A stretch of 64,000 nucleotides of DNA from contig BMUD01000001.1 of NCBI GenBank assembly GCA_014650015.1, positions 166,197 to 230,196 on the forward strand, in the 5' to 3' direction. Positions 35,936-44,340 of this stretch are shown here, one piece after another (within the stretch, counting starts at the first letter, position 1; each line of letters begins with the position of its first letter). This DNA comes from Streptomyces griseoloalbus. GTDB taxonomy: Bacteria; Actinomycetota; Actinomycetes; Streptomycetales; Streptomycetaceae. Below the pieces are notes generated by a model that ran no database searches, was not told the DNA's origin, and worked only from the letters and a program-made list of their open reading frames with translations. Both the position numbers and the translations under genes were made by a program.

Positions 35936-36836
35936 CCGGTTCGGTTCCTGATCGGTACCGCGACTCGGGGTGCCGCTGCCGTGGAATTCGCTCACCCGCG
36001 GAAGTCTGGCATCCGGCACTGACAATCGGGGAACGTGCGCCGGAGGAGTCCGCCGTGACCGGTGCGGGACGGGGCAGGAACCGGGCCTTCGCCCGGTCCG
36101 CGTACCGCGTCACGACCGGGGCCAGCAGCAGGCCTGCGCCCATGACGGCGGCGCCCGCGACGGCGTCGAGGAAGTAGTGGTTCGCGGTGCCCATCACCAC
36201 GATCGTGGTCACCAGCGGGTAGCCGACGGCGGCCGTCCTCGTCAGACGGGTGCGCCCGTACCGCCACAGGATCACTCCGCACCACAGCGCCCAGCCGACG
36301 TGCAGGCTCGGCATCGCCGCGTACTGGTTGGTCATGCCGCCGAGCCCGCGCGGGGCGCTCGCCTCGCCGCCCCACCAGCCGTACGCGCTGTAGTGGGCCA
36401 TCGTGTCCACGAAGCCGTGGCCCGCGTCGAGCAGCCGGGGCGGGCAGGTGGGCAGCAGGGTGAAGCCGATCAGGCCGATGAAGGTGGACGTCATCAGCCA
36501 GGTGCGGGCGGCGCGGTAGTGCACCGCGTGGGAGCGGAACAGCCAGACGAGGATCGCCGGGGTCACCAGGTAGTGCAGCGACGCGTACCAGAAGTCGGCG
36601 GGTATGCCCAGCCACGGTTCACGGGTGAAGAGACGGTTCAGCGGATGCTCGGCGTTGAGGAACAACGCCTTCTCGATGCGCAGGATCGCCAGACCGTGGT
36701 CCACGGCGTCGGAGACGTCGCCCCGGACGACCAGCCGCCCCGCCGAGTAGCAGGCGTACACCACGAGGATGATCGGCAGCTCGGACCACCAGCGCAGCCG
36801 GGCCGCCTCGATGCCCGGTGTCTCGGTGTGCGGCAT
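35886..36836 (-). CDS. PAP2 superfamily (AUR1-like) membrane phosphatase
   Basis: A 316-residue membrane protein with about six spans. The phosphatase motifs are MPSLHVGWALW (PSxH) and ANHYFLDAVAGAAV (H-x3-D), the pattern of the PAP2_3/inositolphosphotransferase-like branch; the first motif (KxxxxxxRP) is not clear. An extracytoplasmic loop has Cys-Pro-Pro. The last 60 residues are disordered and basic and overlap the start of the nuclease gene in another frame on the same strand. Probably acts on a lipid or polyprenyl phosphate. The ATG is at 36836. Confidence 0.82.
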   Translation of the reverse strand: MPHTETPGIEAARLRWWSELPIILVVYACYSAGRLVVRGDVSDAVDHGLAILRIEKALFLNAEHPLNRLFTREPWLGIPADFWYASLHYLVTPAILVWLFRSHAVHYRAARTWLMTSTFIGLIGFTLLPTCPPRLLDAGHGFVDTMAHYSAYGWWGGEASAPRGLGGMTNQYAAMPSLHVGWALWCGVILWRYGRTRLTRTAAVGYPLVTTIVVMGTANHYFLDAVAGAAVMGAGLLLAPVVTRYADRAKARFLPRPAPVTADSSGARSPIVSAGCQTSAGERIPRQRHPESRYRSGTEPGASPSDAGEGAPAPAR

Positions 36837-37027
36837 CCGATCGCTCCCCTGTGTCCTTCGTGTCCTCGCGCGGCGCTCCGTCGGCGGCCAGCCACTCTAC
36901 GGTGTGCGTCCCCCCGTGGGACGCCCTCGGCCCTGATAGACGTCGAGATCGCCCCCCGGGTTGCCCACGATCAGGGTGCGCGATGATGGGGGAGTTCCGC
37001 CTGTGAATTCCACCTAAGAGGTCTCCC

Positions 37028-37624
37028 ATGGCACCGCGCATCCTGCTGGCCCGGCACGGACAGACGCAGTGGTCGCTGTCCGGCAAGCACACCGGCAGGA
37101 CCGACGTACCGCTCCTGGAGGAGGGCCGTCGGGGCGCCAAGCTGCTGGGCGAGCGTCTGCACCGGGCGCCGTACGACGGGCTGTCCGGTGTCGAGGTGCG
37201 CACCAGTCCGCTGTCACGCGCGCGGGAGACCTGCGAACTCGCCGGCTTCGGCGACCGGGCGCAGACCTGGGACACGCTCATGGAGTGGGACTACGGGGCG
37301 TACGAGGGCATGACTCCGGCCGAGATACAGGCGGCCCGCCCCGGCTGGCTGATCTGGCGCGACGGCGTTCCCGGGGGCGAGACCCTGGCCGGGATGACGG
37401 CCCGGGCGGACGAGGTGGTGGCCTGGGCCCGCTCCGCCGACCGTGACGTGCTGGTCTTCGCCCACGGACACATCCTGCGCTCGATCGGCGCCCGCTGGCT
37501 GGGCCTCCCCCTCGACTTCGCGGCCCGTATCCGCCTCAACCCGACCTCCCTGTCGGTCCTGGGCTGGGCCTACGGGGAACCGGCCATCGAGTCCTGGAAC
37601 GACCAGGGCCATCTGACGCCCTGA
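37028..37624 (+). CDS. Histidine phosphatase (phosphoglycerate-mutase-like)
   Basis: A 198-residue branch-1 histidine phosphatase. It has the RHG motif [22 protein letters not shown] (catalytic His about 10), [14 protein letters not shown] with conserved Arg, the acid [10 protein letters not shown] and the second His in [19 protein letters not shown]. It hydrolyses small phosphate esters; the substrate is not deducible. The ATG at 37028 has an AAGAGG leader. A 26-bp tandem duplication follows the stop by about 7 bp. Confidence 0.88.
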   Translation: MAPRILLARHGQTQWSLSGKHTGRTDVPLLEEGRRGAKLLGERLHRAPYDGLSGVEVRTSPLSRARETCELAGFGDRAQTWDTLMEWDYGAYEGMTPAEIQAARPGWLIWRDGVPGGETLAGMTARADEVVAWARSADRDVLVFAHGHILRSIGARWLGLPLDFAARIRLNPTSLSVLGWAYGEPAIESWNDQGHLTP

Positions 37625-37631
37625 GGCGCCG

Positions 37632-37680
37632 GGGCGCTCGCACCGCGCCCGGTCCTCGGGCGCTCGCACCGCGCCCGTCC
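37632..37680 (+). repeat. Two-copy 26-bp tandem duplication after the phosphatase gene
   Basis: GGGCGCTCGCACCGCGCCCG is present at 37632 and again at 37658 with a 26-bp offset, beginning 8 bp after the TGA at 37622-37624. Confidence 0.85.
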
Positions 37681-37682
37681 CT

Positions 37683-39134
37683 TCACACCGCGGGGGGGAG
37701 GGACGCGTGGCGGTCCAGGAAGTCCGACACGCCCGAGGCGTGGCGGTGGGGGAGCAGGACGCGGGACGTGCCCGCCAGCATGGTGCGGACCCGGGAGGAC
37801 TGGACGTCCGAGAGCAGGTCCAGGACCCGCAGGCCGGCCTGGGCCGCCTCGTCGGGGAGGCCGCCGCGGGCCAGGTCGTCCGCCAGCTCCGCCGTGTACA
37901 GGGCGATGTTGCGGGTGAAGTGCGGGTCCTGGAGCTCCGCCGCCCGCCGCGCGTGCCGGGCCGCGCGCGGCCAGTCGCCCAGGGTCGACCAGCACTGCGC
38001 CTCCAGGCCCTCCAGCTCCGCCTCCCCGTAGAAGCTCATCCACTCGGGGTCCGCCTCCGAGGGTCCCCGCTCGAAGTAGGCCTGTGCCCGGACCAGCGCC
38101 TGTTCGCAGCCCGTGCGGTCGGCGAGCCCGGCCCAGCCGCCCGCCTCGCGCAGCGCCAGCAGCGACATCAGACGGGGTGAGCCCAGCGACCGGGCCACCC
38201 GCTGGGCGGCCTGTGCCGCCCGCACCGCTTCCCGGGGCCGGCCCGCGTCCCGCGCGAGGAACGCCGTGTTGCAGAAGGCGTGCGCCTCCAGACCCGGATC
38301 GTCGGTCACCCGGGAGGTCGCCAGGGCCTCCGCGTAGTGCGAGCGGGCGTCGTCGAAACGGCCCGAGTCGTGCGCCAGCCAGCCCACCGAGATGGCCAGT
38401 TCACCGGCGCCCGAGTACAGCCGGTCCGCCGTCCGCTGCCGGGTCGCACCGGCGTCCAGCAGCGCGTAGGCGGCCCGCAGCGGGGCCGCCGCGCGGCGGT
38501 AGAGCCCGTCCGCCCCGTGCCGGTCGTCCAGCAGCCGGATCCGGCGGACGGCTTCTTCGAGAGCGCCCGCGTCGCTCGCACCGGGACGGCGCACGGCGCG
38601 CTGCGCCGCCGAGGCGTCCGGGGCGAGCCCGTGAGTGCCGAGTGAGGCGGCGGCCACCGTGGCGCCTCCGCCGGTCATGAATGCGCGACGCAGCACGTCG
38701 CTCTCCTCGTGGTCGTGCGTGTCGTACGTGTCGTACCGGTCCTGCGTCTCATACGGCTCGTGTGCCCCGCTGTTCTCACTCGTGGCGCTCGCCGGGTTCT
38801 GCGTGCGGGCCGCCGGGGGTGTGTCCTCGGCGGCCCGCGCCCGGCGCCCGCGGACCGACGAGCGGGGCGCGAAGCCCAGGTCGGTCAGCGTGCGGCCGGG
38901 AAACATGTGCAGGAACACCCGTTCGTAGGCATAGTTGGGGCAGCGGATCTCGCCCGCTTCCACCCGGTGCACATAGCGCGCGTCACAGCTGACCCGCTCG
39001 CCGATCTCGCGGGCGGCCCGCCGGACCGCCGCGGCGAACTCGGCCGGCGAGCGCGCTCCGCGCAACTGCCGGAAGACGAGGTTCGGCCGCGGGGGCCGGT
39101 CGGGCTGGGACGAGGGCACCGTTGACGACGCCAT
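37683..39134 (-). CDS. XRE-type regulator with TPR region
   Basis: A 483-residue protein. An N-terminal helix-turn-helix resembling the XRE family (about 20-80: SPAEFAAAVRRAAREIGERVSCDARYVHRVEAGEIRCPNYAYERVFLHMF) is followed by an acidic Tyr/Asp-rich linker, a hydrophobic patch (FMTGGGATVAAASLG) and a helical tetratricopeptide region from about 215 (GELAISVGWLAHDSGRFDDARSHYAEAL). Similar Streptomyces proteins, including NsdA, affect differentiation and antibiotic onset. The ATG is at 39134. The ligand or partner is unknown. Confidence 0.8.
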   Translation of the reverse strand: MASSTVPSSQPDRPPRPNLVFRQLRGARSPAEFAAAVRRAAREIGERVSCDARYVHRVEAGEIRCPNYAYERVFLHMFPGRTLTDLGFAPRSSVRGRRARAAEDTPPAARTQNPASATSENSGAHEPYETQDRYDTYDTHDHEESDVLRRAFMTGGGATVAAASLGTHGLAPDASAAQRAVRRPGASDAGALEEAVRRIRLLDDRHGADGLYRRAAAPLRAAYALLDAGATRQRTADRLYSGAGELAISVGWLAHDSGRFDDARSHYAEALATSRVTDDPGLEAHAFCNTAFLARDAGRPREAVRAAQAAQRVARSLGSPRLMSLLALREAGGWAGLADRTGCEQALVRAQAYFERGPSEADPEWMSFYGEAELEGLEAQCWSTLGDWPRAARHARRAAELQDPHFTRNIALYTAELADDLARGGLPDEAAQAGLRVLDLLSDVQSSRVRTMLAGTSRVLLPHRHASGVSDFLDRHASLPPAV

Positions 39135-39418
39135 GGCCGGGTCCTCTCTGCGAACCGTCGAACCATGCCGGAATCGGGATGACTTGCCGTGTGCTGCCCT
39201 GATTCCGGCGGGCATGAACGTACCTGCTGTGACGGAGTCACTACGCGAGTTTGGCCACAAACCGGATAAGTCGTCCGTGATCTGCCATGAACTGCCATCC
39301 TTTGCGGCGGACTTCCGCCGTAGCCGTTGACGGGCCGGCTCGTTGGACCCTGTGGACCGGGAGCCCCCCGACTCCCGACCCGCTCGTCCAAGCAGGGATT
39401 TGTGTGGTGGAGGCCGGG

Positions 39419-39805
39419 ATGATGACCAGCCGGAACGACGATCCTTTACAGCTGCCGCGTGCGGACTGCGACGTGGTCACGGTCCCGGCCCGCCAGGGCC
39501 TGGAGGCGGTCGACATCCTGCGGCGCGGAGCCGGGGACGTGGTGGGCCTGGTGCTGCACGACGGCGGCGGTGACACGCTCGGCTTCCTGGTGCCACCGGG
39601 CACGGCCGCCGCCTGGGACGTACCGGGCAGCACCTGCACGGGGACCGACGGCCGCGGGCTCGGACCGGCCCCCGAGCCGCCGGTCGAGGGCTCGGGCTGG
39701 CTGCTGCCGCCCGGCGAGGCGGACCTGGCGACGGACCCCGCGGTGCTGCGCGAGGCACTGGGCGAGGCGCAGCGGCTGATCGAGGCGGCGGACAGCCGCA
39801 CCTGA
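39419..39805 (+). CDS. Conserved hypothetical protein
   Basis: A 128-residue soluble protein, no recognised family. It has a compact alpha/beta pattern (DCDVVTVPARQGLEAVDILRRG, VVGLVLHDGGGDTLGFLVPPGTAAAWDVPGSTCTGT) and ends in a helix (DPAVLREALGEAQRLIEAADSRT). The ATG at 39419 has GGAGG 5 nt upstream. The final codons and TGA resemble the first unit of the 22-bp array that follows. Confidence 0.75.
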   Translation: MMTSRNDDPLQLPRADCDVVTVPARQGLEAVDILRRGAGDVVGLVLHDGGGDTLGFLVPPGTAAAWDVPGSTCTGTDGRGLGPAPEPPVEGSGWLLPPGEADLATDPAVLREALGEAQRLIEAADSRT

Positions 39806-40077
39806 CGCGGCGGACTGTCGCACGTGGCGCGGCGGACTGTCGCACGTGGCGCGGCGGCTGTCGCACGTGGCGCGGCGGACTGTCGTACGTGGCGCGGCGG
39901 ACTGTCGCACGTGGCGCGGCGGACAGTCGTACGTGGCGCGGCGGACTGTCGCACGTGGCGCGGCGGACTGTCGCACGTGGCGCGGCGGACTGTCGCACGT
40001 GGCGCGGCGGACTGTCGCACGTGGCGCGGCGGACTGTCGCACGTGGCGCGGCGGACAGTCGTACCCGGCGCGGCGGA
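39785..40077 (+). repeat. 22-bp tandem array, about 12.5 copies, seeded on a gene end
   Basis: Unit GCGGCGGACTGTCGCACGTGGC repeats from 39807 to about 40070 with a strict 22-bp period except one 21-bp copy at 39851. Copies at 39916 and 40048 carry ACAGTCGTAC instead of ACTGTCGCAC. The end of the upstream gene (39785-39806, including TGA 39803-39805) matches the unit at about 18 of 22 positions. There are no spacers, so it is not a CRISPR array. Because 22 is not a multiple of 3, it opens frames on both strands. Confidence 0.93.
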
Positions 40078-40175
40078 CCCACCCGGCGGCGCGCTCGCTG
40101 AGCGCACGCCGGCGGGGCGGGAGACGGCCGACCGGGGGGCCCGTCGGCGCTCGGGGCGCTTGCGACAATGGGGGG

Positions 40176-41045
40176 ATGGGACGGTCCAGGAACAGCGGGC
40201 GTGGGCAGGGCGGCGCGGATGCCGTCGTCGAGCGTGTCGACGGGGGGCTCGCCCGGCTCGTCCCCGACCCGGACCGGTCGCGGGCCTGGACCCTGCTGAT
40301 CGACGGGGCCCCGCAGTCGCACGTCGACCTGGACGACCCGGCGCACCTCTCCTTCGAGTACCAGCGCCGGTTCGGCCATGTCGTCGATCTCGCCGCCCCG
40401 CCCGGCAAGCCCCTGCAGGCCGTGCACCTCGGCGGCGGCGCCTTCACCCTCGCCCGGTACGTCGCGGCCACCCGCCCCCGCTCCACCCAGCAGGTCGTCG
40501 AGCGGGACGCGGCGCTGGTGCGACTGGTCCGGCGGGAACTCCCGTTGGACACCAGGGCCCGGATCCGGGTGCGCTCGGCGGACGCCCGCGAAGGGCTCGC
40601 CAAGGTGCCCGACGGCGGGGCCGGACTCGTCGTCGCCGACGTCTTCAGCGGGGCCCGCACCCCGGCCCATCTGACCTCCACCGAATTCCTCGACGACGTC
40701 CGCAGGGCCCTCGCCCCCGGCGGGATCTACGCCGCCAACCTCGCCGACGGACCGCCGCTCGCGCATCTGCGCGGCCAGATCGCCACCGCCGCCGCCCGGT
40801 TCGCCGAACTCGCGCTGATCGCCGACCCCGCGGTCCTGCGCGGCAAACGCTTCGGCAACGCCGTCCTGGTCGCCTCCGACGCGCCCCTGCCGATCGCCGA
40901 ACTGACCCGCCGGGCCGCCTCCGACCCGCACCCGGCCCGGGTCCAGCACGGCCGCGACCTCATCGACTTCACCGGCGGAGCCGCCCCGGTGACGGACCTG
41001 GCGGCGGTCGCGTCACCGGCGCCGCCCGCATCCGTCTTCCAGTGA
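40176..41045 (+). CDS. Spermidine-synthase-like (fused-type) methyltransferase-fold protein
   Basis: A 289-residue Rossmann-fold protein of the spermidine synthase/methyltransferase family. It has the SAM-loop region AVHLGGGAFTLARYVAATRP, acid QQVVERDAALVRLVRRELPL, IRVRSADAREGL, VVADVFSGARTPAHLTSTEFLDDVRRAL and PGGIYAANLAD. Streptomyces proteins like this are annotated as spermidine synthases, but the polyamine role is unproved. The ATG is at 40176. Its last two codons and stop occur again 57 bp downstream. Confidence 0.8.
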   Translation: MGRSRNSGRGQGGADAVVERVDGGLARLVPDPDRSRAWTLLIDGAPQSHVDLDDPAHLSFEYQRRFGHVVDLAAPPGKPLQAVHLGGGAFTLARYVAATRPRSTQQVVERDAALVRLVRRELPLDTRARIRVRSADAREGLAKVPDGGAGLVVADVFSGARTPAHLTSTEFLDDVRRALAPGGIYAANLADGPPLAHLRGQIATAAARFAELALIADPAVLRGKRFGNAVLVASDAPLPIAELTRRAASDPHPARVQHGRDLIDFTGGAAPVTDLAAVASPAPPASVFQ

Positions 41046-41123
41046 GCCGAACAGCGGCGGGACCGGGGAACGGCCGGCGGGCCCTCCACCACGTTCCGGC
41101 GAGCCGAACAGCGGCGGGACCGG
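41037..41123 (+). repeat. 30-bp direct repeat spanning a stop codon
   Basis: Copies at 41037-41066 and 41094-41123 differ at two positions (TTCCAGTGAGCC against TTCCGGCGAGCC, followed by the same 18 bp). The first contains the final codons and TGA of the spermidine-synthase-like gene. Confidence 0.88.
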
Positions 41124-41135
41124 CGGATGTTTCCG

Positions 41136-41699
41136 TCAGTACGTCCCGATCTCCACACGCGGCGGGCCGTCGTGCCAGGTGCAGAACACCGACACCCGGT
41201 CCGCGCCCGAGGCGAACTCCACCCGGATCCACGTCTGCGTCTTCCACACCTGCATCGACCAGCCGGCCCCCGGGGTCGCCGACACCAGTGACGCGGAGGC
41301 TTCGCCGAGGTCGAAGACCGCCCGGCCGCCCTTGGTGTCGTACGCCTCGACCTGGCCGGTCGCGGCCGGAGCGGCCGGGGAGGGGGAGTGCGTGGGCGCG
41401 GCGGTCCGGGACGGCTCCGGGGCCGGCTCACGGGACGCCTCGTCGGGCTTCGCCGACGGCTTCCGCGACTCCTCGGCGTCCTTCGAACGCTCCGCGCCGG
41501 ACGGCCGCCGCGTCGACGACGACACCGGATACGACCGCTCCCCGGCCGAGTCGTCCGCGCCGGCCGCCGCGACGGGCAGGGCGCGGGGCGGGTCGTAGGC
41601 GGTGCCCGTCATCACCGTGCTGACACCCCACCACGACAGCGTGACCGCCGCGCCCGTGGCGAGCAGCCAGGCCAGTACGTGTACGAGTCCTCTGCGCAT
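41136..41699 (-). CDS. Membrane-anchored protein with Ser/Pro/Glu linker
   Basis: 187 residues: one N-terminal signal anchor (VHVLAWLLATGAAVTLSWWGVSTVMT), a low-complexity Ser/Pro/Glu/Lys linker (about 50-105) and a beta-rich extracellular C-terminal domain (VEAYDTKGGRAVFDLGEASASLVSATPG...WSMQVWKTQTWIRVEFASGADRVSVFCTWHDGPPRVEI). The family is conserved in Streptomyces but the function is unknown. Divergent from the two-component system at 41810, 110 bp away; it could be a regulated target or sensor partner. Confidence 0.75.
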   Translation of the reverse strand: MRRGLVHVLAWLLATGAAVTLSWWGVSTVMTGTAYDPPRALPVAAAGADDSAGERSYPVSSSTRRPSGAERSKDAEESRKPSAKPDEASREPAPEPSRTAAPTHSPSPAAPAATGQVEAYDTKGGRAVFDLGEASASLVSATPGAGWSMQVWKTQTWIRVEFASGADRVSVFCTWHDGPPRVEIGTY

Positions 41700-41809
41700 C
41701 GTCGGCCCATACTGCCCCACCCGCCCCACGGGTGTCCCGCCCGCTGAGGTATCCGGAGTTGTCCACAGGCCCGCACGCCGTCCGTCGGCCATGGCGTACG
41801 GTGCGGCGC

Positions 41810-42526
41810 ATGGCAAGTGTTCTCGTGGTCGAGGACGACCAGTTCGTACGCTCGGCGCTGATCCGGCAGTTGACCGACGCCTCACACACCGTGCGCAGCG
41901 TGGGCACGGCACTGGAGGCGCTGCGCGAGGTCGCCCACTTCCGCTTCGACGTCGTGGTCCTGGACCTCGGACTGCCCGATCTCGACGGCTCCGAGGCACT
42001 GAAGATGCTGCGCGGCATCACGGACGTACCGGTGATCATCGCCACCGCCCGGGACGACGAGACGGAGATCGTGCGCCTGCTCAACGCCGGCGCGGACGAC
42101 TATCTGACCAAGCCCTTCTCGGTGGAGCACCTCTCGGCCCGGATGGCGGCCGTGCTGCGCCGCGCCCGGTCCGGCGGAGGGGAGGCCGCGCCCTCTCCGG
42201 TGATCCGGGTCGGCGGACTGACCGTCGACCCGCTGCGCCGCCAGGCCGAACTGGACGGCGTACGACTCGACCTGACCCGGCGCGAGTTCGACCTGCTCGC
42301 CTTCCTCGCCGGACGGCCCGGCGTGGTCGTCCCCCGCAAGGAACTGCTCGCCGAGGTGTGGCAGCAGTCCTACGGCGACGACCAGACCATCGACGTCCAT
42401 CTGTCCTGGCTGCGCCGGAAACTGGGGGAGACCGCCGCGCGGCCCCGTTACCTGCACACCCTGCGGGGCGTCGGCGTGAAGCTGGAGCCGCCCGCGCACA
42501 CGCCCGGAGCGGAGCCGCCGCGATGA
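41810..42526 (+). CDS. OmpR/PhoB-type response regulator
   Basis: A 238-residue regulator: receiver domain (about 1-118) with VEDD acidic pocket, phospho-acceptor Asp in VVLDLGLPD (about 52), conserved Thr of IIATARDD and Lys in LTKPFS; then an OmpR winged helix (about 130-225; LDLTRREFDLLAFLAGRPGVVVPRKELLAEVW). The ATG at 41810. Its TGA overlaps the sensor-kinase ATG (ATGA), so the pair is translated together. The signal is unknown. Confidence 0.92.
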   Translation: MASVLVVEDDQFVRSALIRQLTDASHTVRSVGTALEALREVAHFRFDVVVLDLGLPDLDGSEALKMLRGITDVPVIIATARDDETEIVRLLNAGADDYLTKPFSVEHLSARMAAVLRRARSGGGEAAPSPVIRVGGLTVDPLRRQAELDGVRLDLTRREFDLLAFLAGRPGVVVPRKELLAEVWQQSYGDDQTIDVHLSWLRRKLGETAARPRYLHTLRGVGVKLEPPAHTPGAEPPR

Positions 42527-43932
42527 GGTGGGCCCTGGTGAAGGTGTCGCTGGCGGTGACCGCCATGGTCGTGATCGCCTTCGCGGTGCCGCTCGGTCTG
42601 GTCATCCGGGAGATGGCCCGCGACCGAGCCTTCTCCAACGCCGAACGGGTGGCGGCGGCCGTCGCCCCCGCCCTGTCCATCACCACCGACCGCGACCAGC
42701 TCGAACGCGTCGTCGCCTCCGCCGGCTCGAACGCCGCGATGGCCGTGCACATCCCGGCGAGCGACGGCGCCGAAGCCCTCCGCACAGGGCAGCGGCGGGC
42801 CGCCGCCGAGGACATCGCGGCGGTACGGAGACTGGGGCGCGCCTCGACCTCCACCGTGTCCGGCGGCTCGGCGCTCCTCCAGCCGGTGGCGCTCAGCACC
42901 GGCGAGATCGCCGTGGTCGAGGTGTTCGTCCCCGAGTCCGAGGTCACCAACGGGGTCGGCACGGCCTGGGCGGTGCTGGCCGGCGTGGGGGCCGCGCTGA
43001 TCCTCGGTTCGGTCGCGGTCGCCGACCGGCTGGGCGTACGGATGGTGCGGCCCGCCCGGCGACTGGTGGAGGGGGCGCACGAACTGGGGGAGGGCAAACT
43101 GGGGGCCAGGGTGCCGGAGGAGGGACCGACCGAACTGCGGCTGGCGGCGGTGGCGTTCAACTCCATGGCCGATCAGGTCGTCCAACTGCTCGCCAACGAG
43201 CGGGAGCTGGCCGCCGACCTGTCCCACCGGCTGCGTACGCCGCTGACCGTGCTGCGGCTCAACGCCGCCTCCCTCGGTGAGGGGCCGGCCGCCGAGCAGA
43301 CCCGGGCGGCGGTCGAGCAGCTGGAGCGCGAGGTGGACACCATCATCCGCACGGCCAGGGACGCCAAGCCGCAGACGGCCGCCGCCGGCCCCGGCGCCGG
43401 ATGCGACGCGGCCGAAGTGGTCCGCGAGCGGATGGCGTTCTGGTCGGCGCTCGCCGAGGACGAGGGCCGTAAATGGCGGGTGGCCGGTGCCGACCGGCCG
43501 GTGCGCATACCCGTGGCCCGCCCCGATCTGGCCGCCGCCCTCGACGCGCTGCTCGGCAACGTCTTCCGGCACACCGCCGAGGGCACCGCCTTCGCGGTCG
43601 ACGTGCACAACGGCGAGGACGCGGTGATCGTGCTCGTCTCCGACGCGGGCCCCGGCATACCCGACCCCGAGGCGGCGATGGCCCGCGGCCGGGGCTCGGG
43701 CAGCGACGGCTCGACCGGGCTCGGCCTGGACATCGTGCGCCGGCTCGCGGAGTCCACCGGCGGGGACGTACGGATCGGCTCGTCGGTGCTCGGCGGGACC
43801 GAGGTGCGGATCTGGATCCAGCTCGACGGACGCGGGCGGGCGCCCCGGCGGCGCGGGCACCGGGGGACCGTGCGCCGACGCCGGCCGGGCCGGCCGGTCG
43901 CGTCCTTCAACCGGCCCCGATCCCTTCCTTGA
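42523..43932 (+). CDS. Sensor histidine kinase
   Basis: A 469-residue membrane kinase: two spans (about 6-27 and 142-165) flanking an extracellular sensor of about 115 residues, HAMP (about 166-215), H-box AADLSHRLRTPLTVLRL, N-box ALLGNVFRHTAEG, G1 VSDAGPGIPD and G2 STGLGLDIVRRLAES. The C-terminus is a basic Arg/Pro tail (RRRGHRGTVRRRRPGRP). Partner of the upstream response regulator, with 4-nt overlap. Confidence 0.92.
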   Translation: MRWALVKVSLAVTAMVVIAFAVPLGLVIREMARDRAFSNAERVAAAVAPALSITTDRDQLERVVASAGSNAAMAVHIPASDGAEALRTGQRRAAAEDIAAVRRLGRASTSTVSGGSALLQPVALSTGEIAVVEVFVPESEVTNGVGTAWAVLAGVGAALILGSVAVADRLGVRMVRPARRLVEGAHELGEGKLGARVPEEGPTELRLAAVAFNSMADQVVQLLANERELAADLSHRLRTPLTVLRLNAASLGEGPAAEQTRAAVEQLEREVDTIIRTARDAKPQTAAAGPGAGCDAAEVVRERMAFWSALAEDEGRKWRVAGADRPVRIPVARPDLAAALDALLGNVFRHTAEGTAFAVDVHNGEDAVIVLVSDAGPGIPDPEAAMARGRGSGSDGSTGLGLDIVRRLAESTGGDVRIGSSVLGGTEVRIWIQLDGRGRAPRRRGHRGTVRRRRPGRPVASFNRPRSLP

Positions 43933-44038
43933 GGGCACCCCAAGACCGCTGACGGCCGCCCGGGTCAGGAAGTTCGTCCGATGCCGGATCGCCGGCGTGC
44001 TGCCGCACACCCCCGAACGCAACGAAGTCAGGCACGCG

Positions 44039-44260
44039 ATGACTACGCACCGGCGCAGGGGCAGCGGCAGGAACAAGGCGATCGGCGGCGTGGTCGCCGT
44101 GGCCGACGGCGGCGCGTTCCTGTTCACCCGCACCGCCCAGGCGGCCGGTGTCGCCGCGGCGTACACCATGGCGGGGCGTAGTCGGGTCAGTCCCTCCGGC
44201 ATCACCGGGAGGGTGCCCGGCCGGTCCCCCACCCGGCCGCGTCACCCGCGTGCCCACTGG
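44039..44260 (+). pseudogene. Signal-peptide remnant of a secreted protein
   Basis: Starting from the ATG, MTTHRRRGSGRNKAIGGVVAVADGG is followed by FLFTRTAQAAGVAAAYT, which looks like the Arg-rich start and signal peptide of Streptomyces secreted carbohydrate-active proteins. The mature part is lost: the frame runs into Pro/Arg-rich sequence antisense to the glucosidase 3' region. It is either a truncated gene or a small exported peptide. The 43933-44340 gap holds nothing else except the hairpin at 44280. Confidence 0.45.
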
Positions 44261-44279
44261 CAGGCGCGGGCACGCGAAC

Positions 44280-44312
44280 GGGGCGCGGCACTCGTCTGGG
44301 GTGCCGCGCCCC
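44280..44312 (-). terminator. Hairpin downstream of the GH1 gene
   Basis: A perfect 12-bp stem (GGGGCGCGGCAC / GTGCCGCGCCCC) with a 9-nt loop, about 30 bp past the glucosidase stop. No T tract; it is the GC-only terminator type common in Streptomyces. Confidence 0.65.
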
Positions 44313-44340
44313 GCCCCCCGTCTCCCGGAGCCGGAGTCGG

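Noticed and set aside
39806-40077. CRISPR array
   Set aside because: The 22-bp units follow each other directly with no unique spacers and there are no cas genes nearby, apart from a Cas4-like fold in a non-CRISPR context.
39824-41623. Long plus-strand frames rich in MARRTVARGAADCRTWRG repeats
   Set aside because: They are translations of the 22-bp tandem array running into the spermidine-synthase-like gene in the wrong frame, not real proteins.
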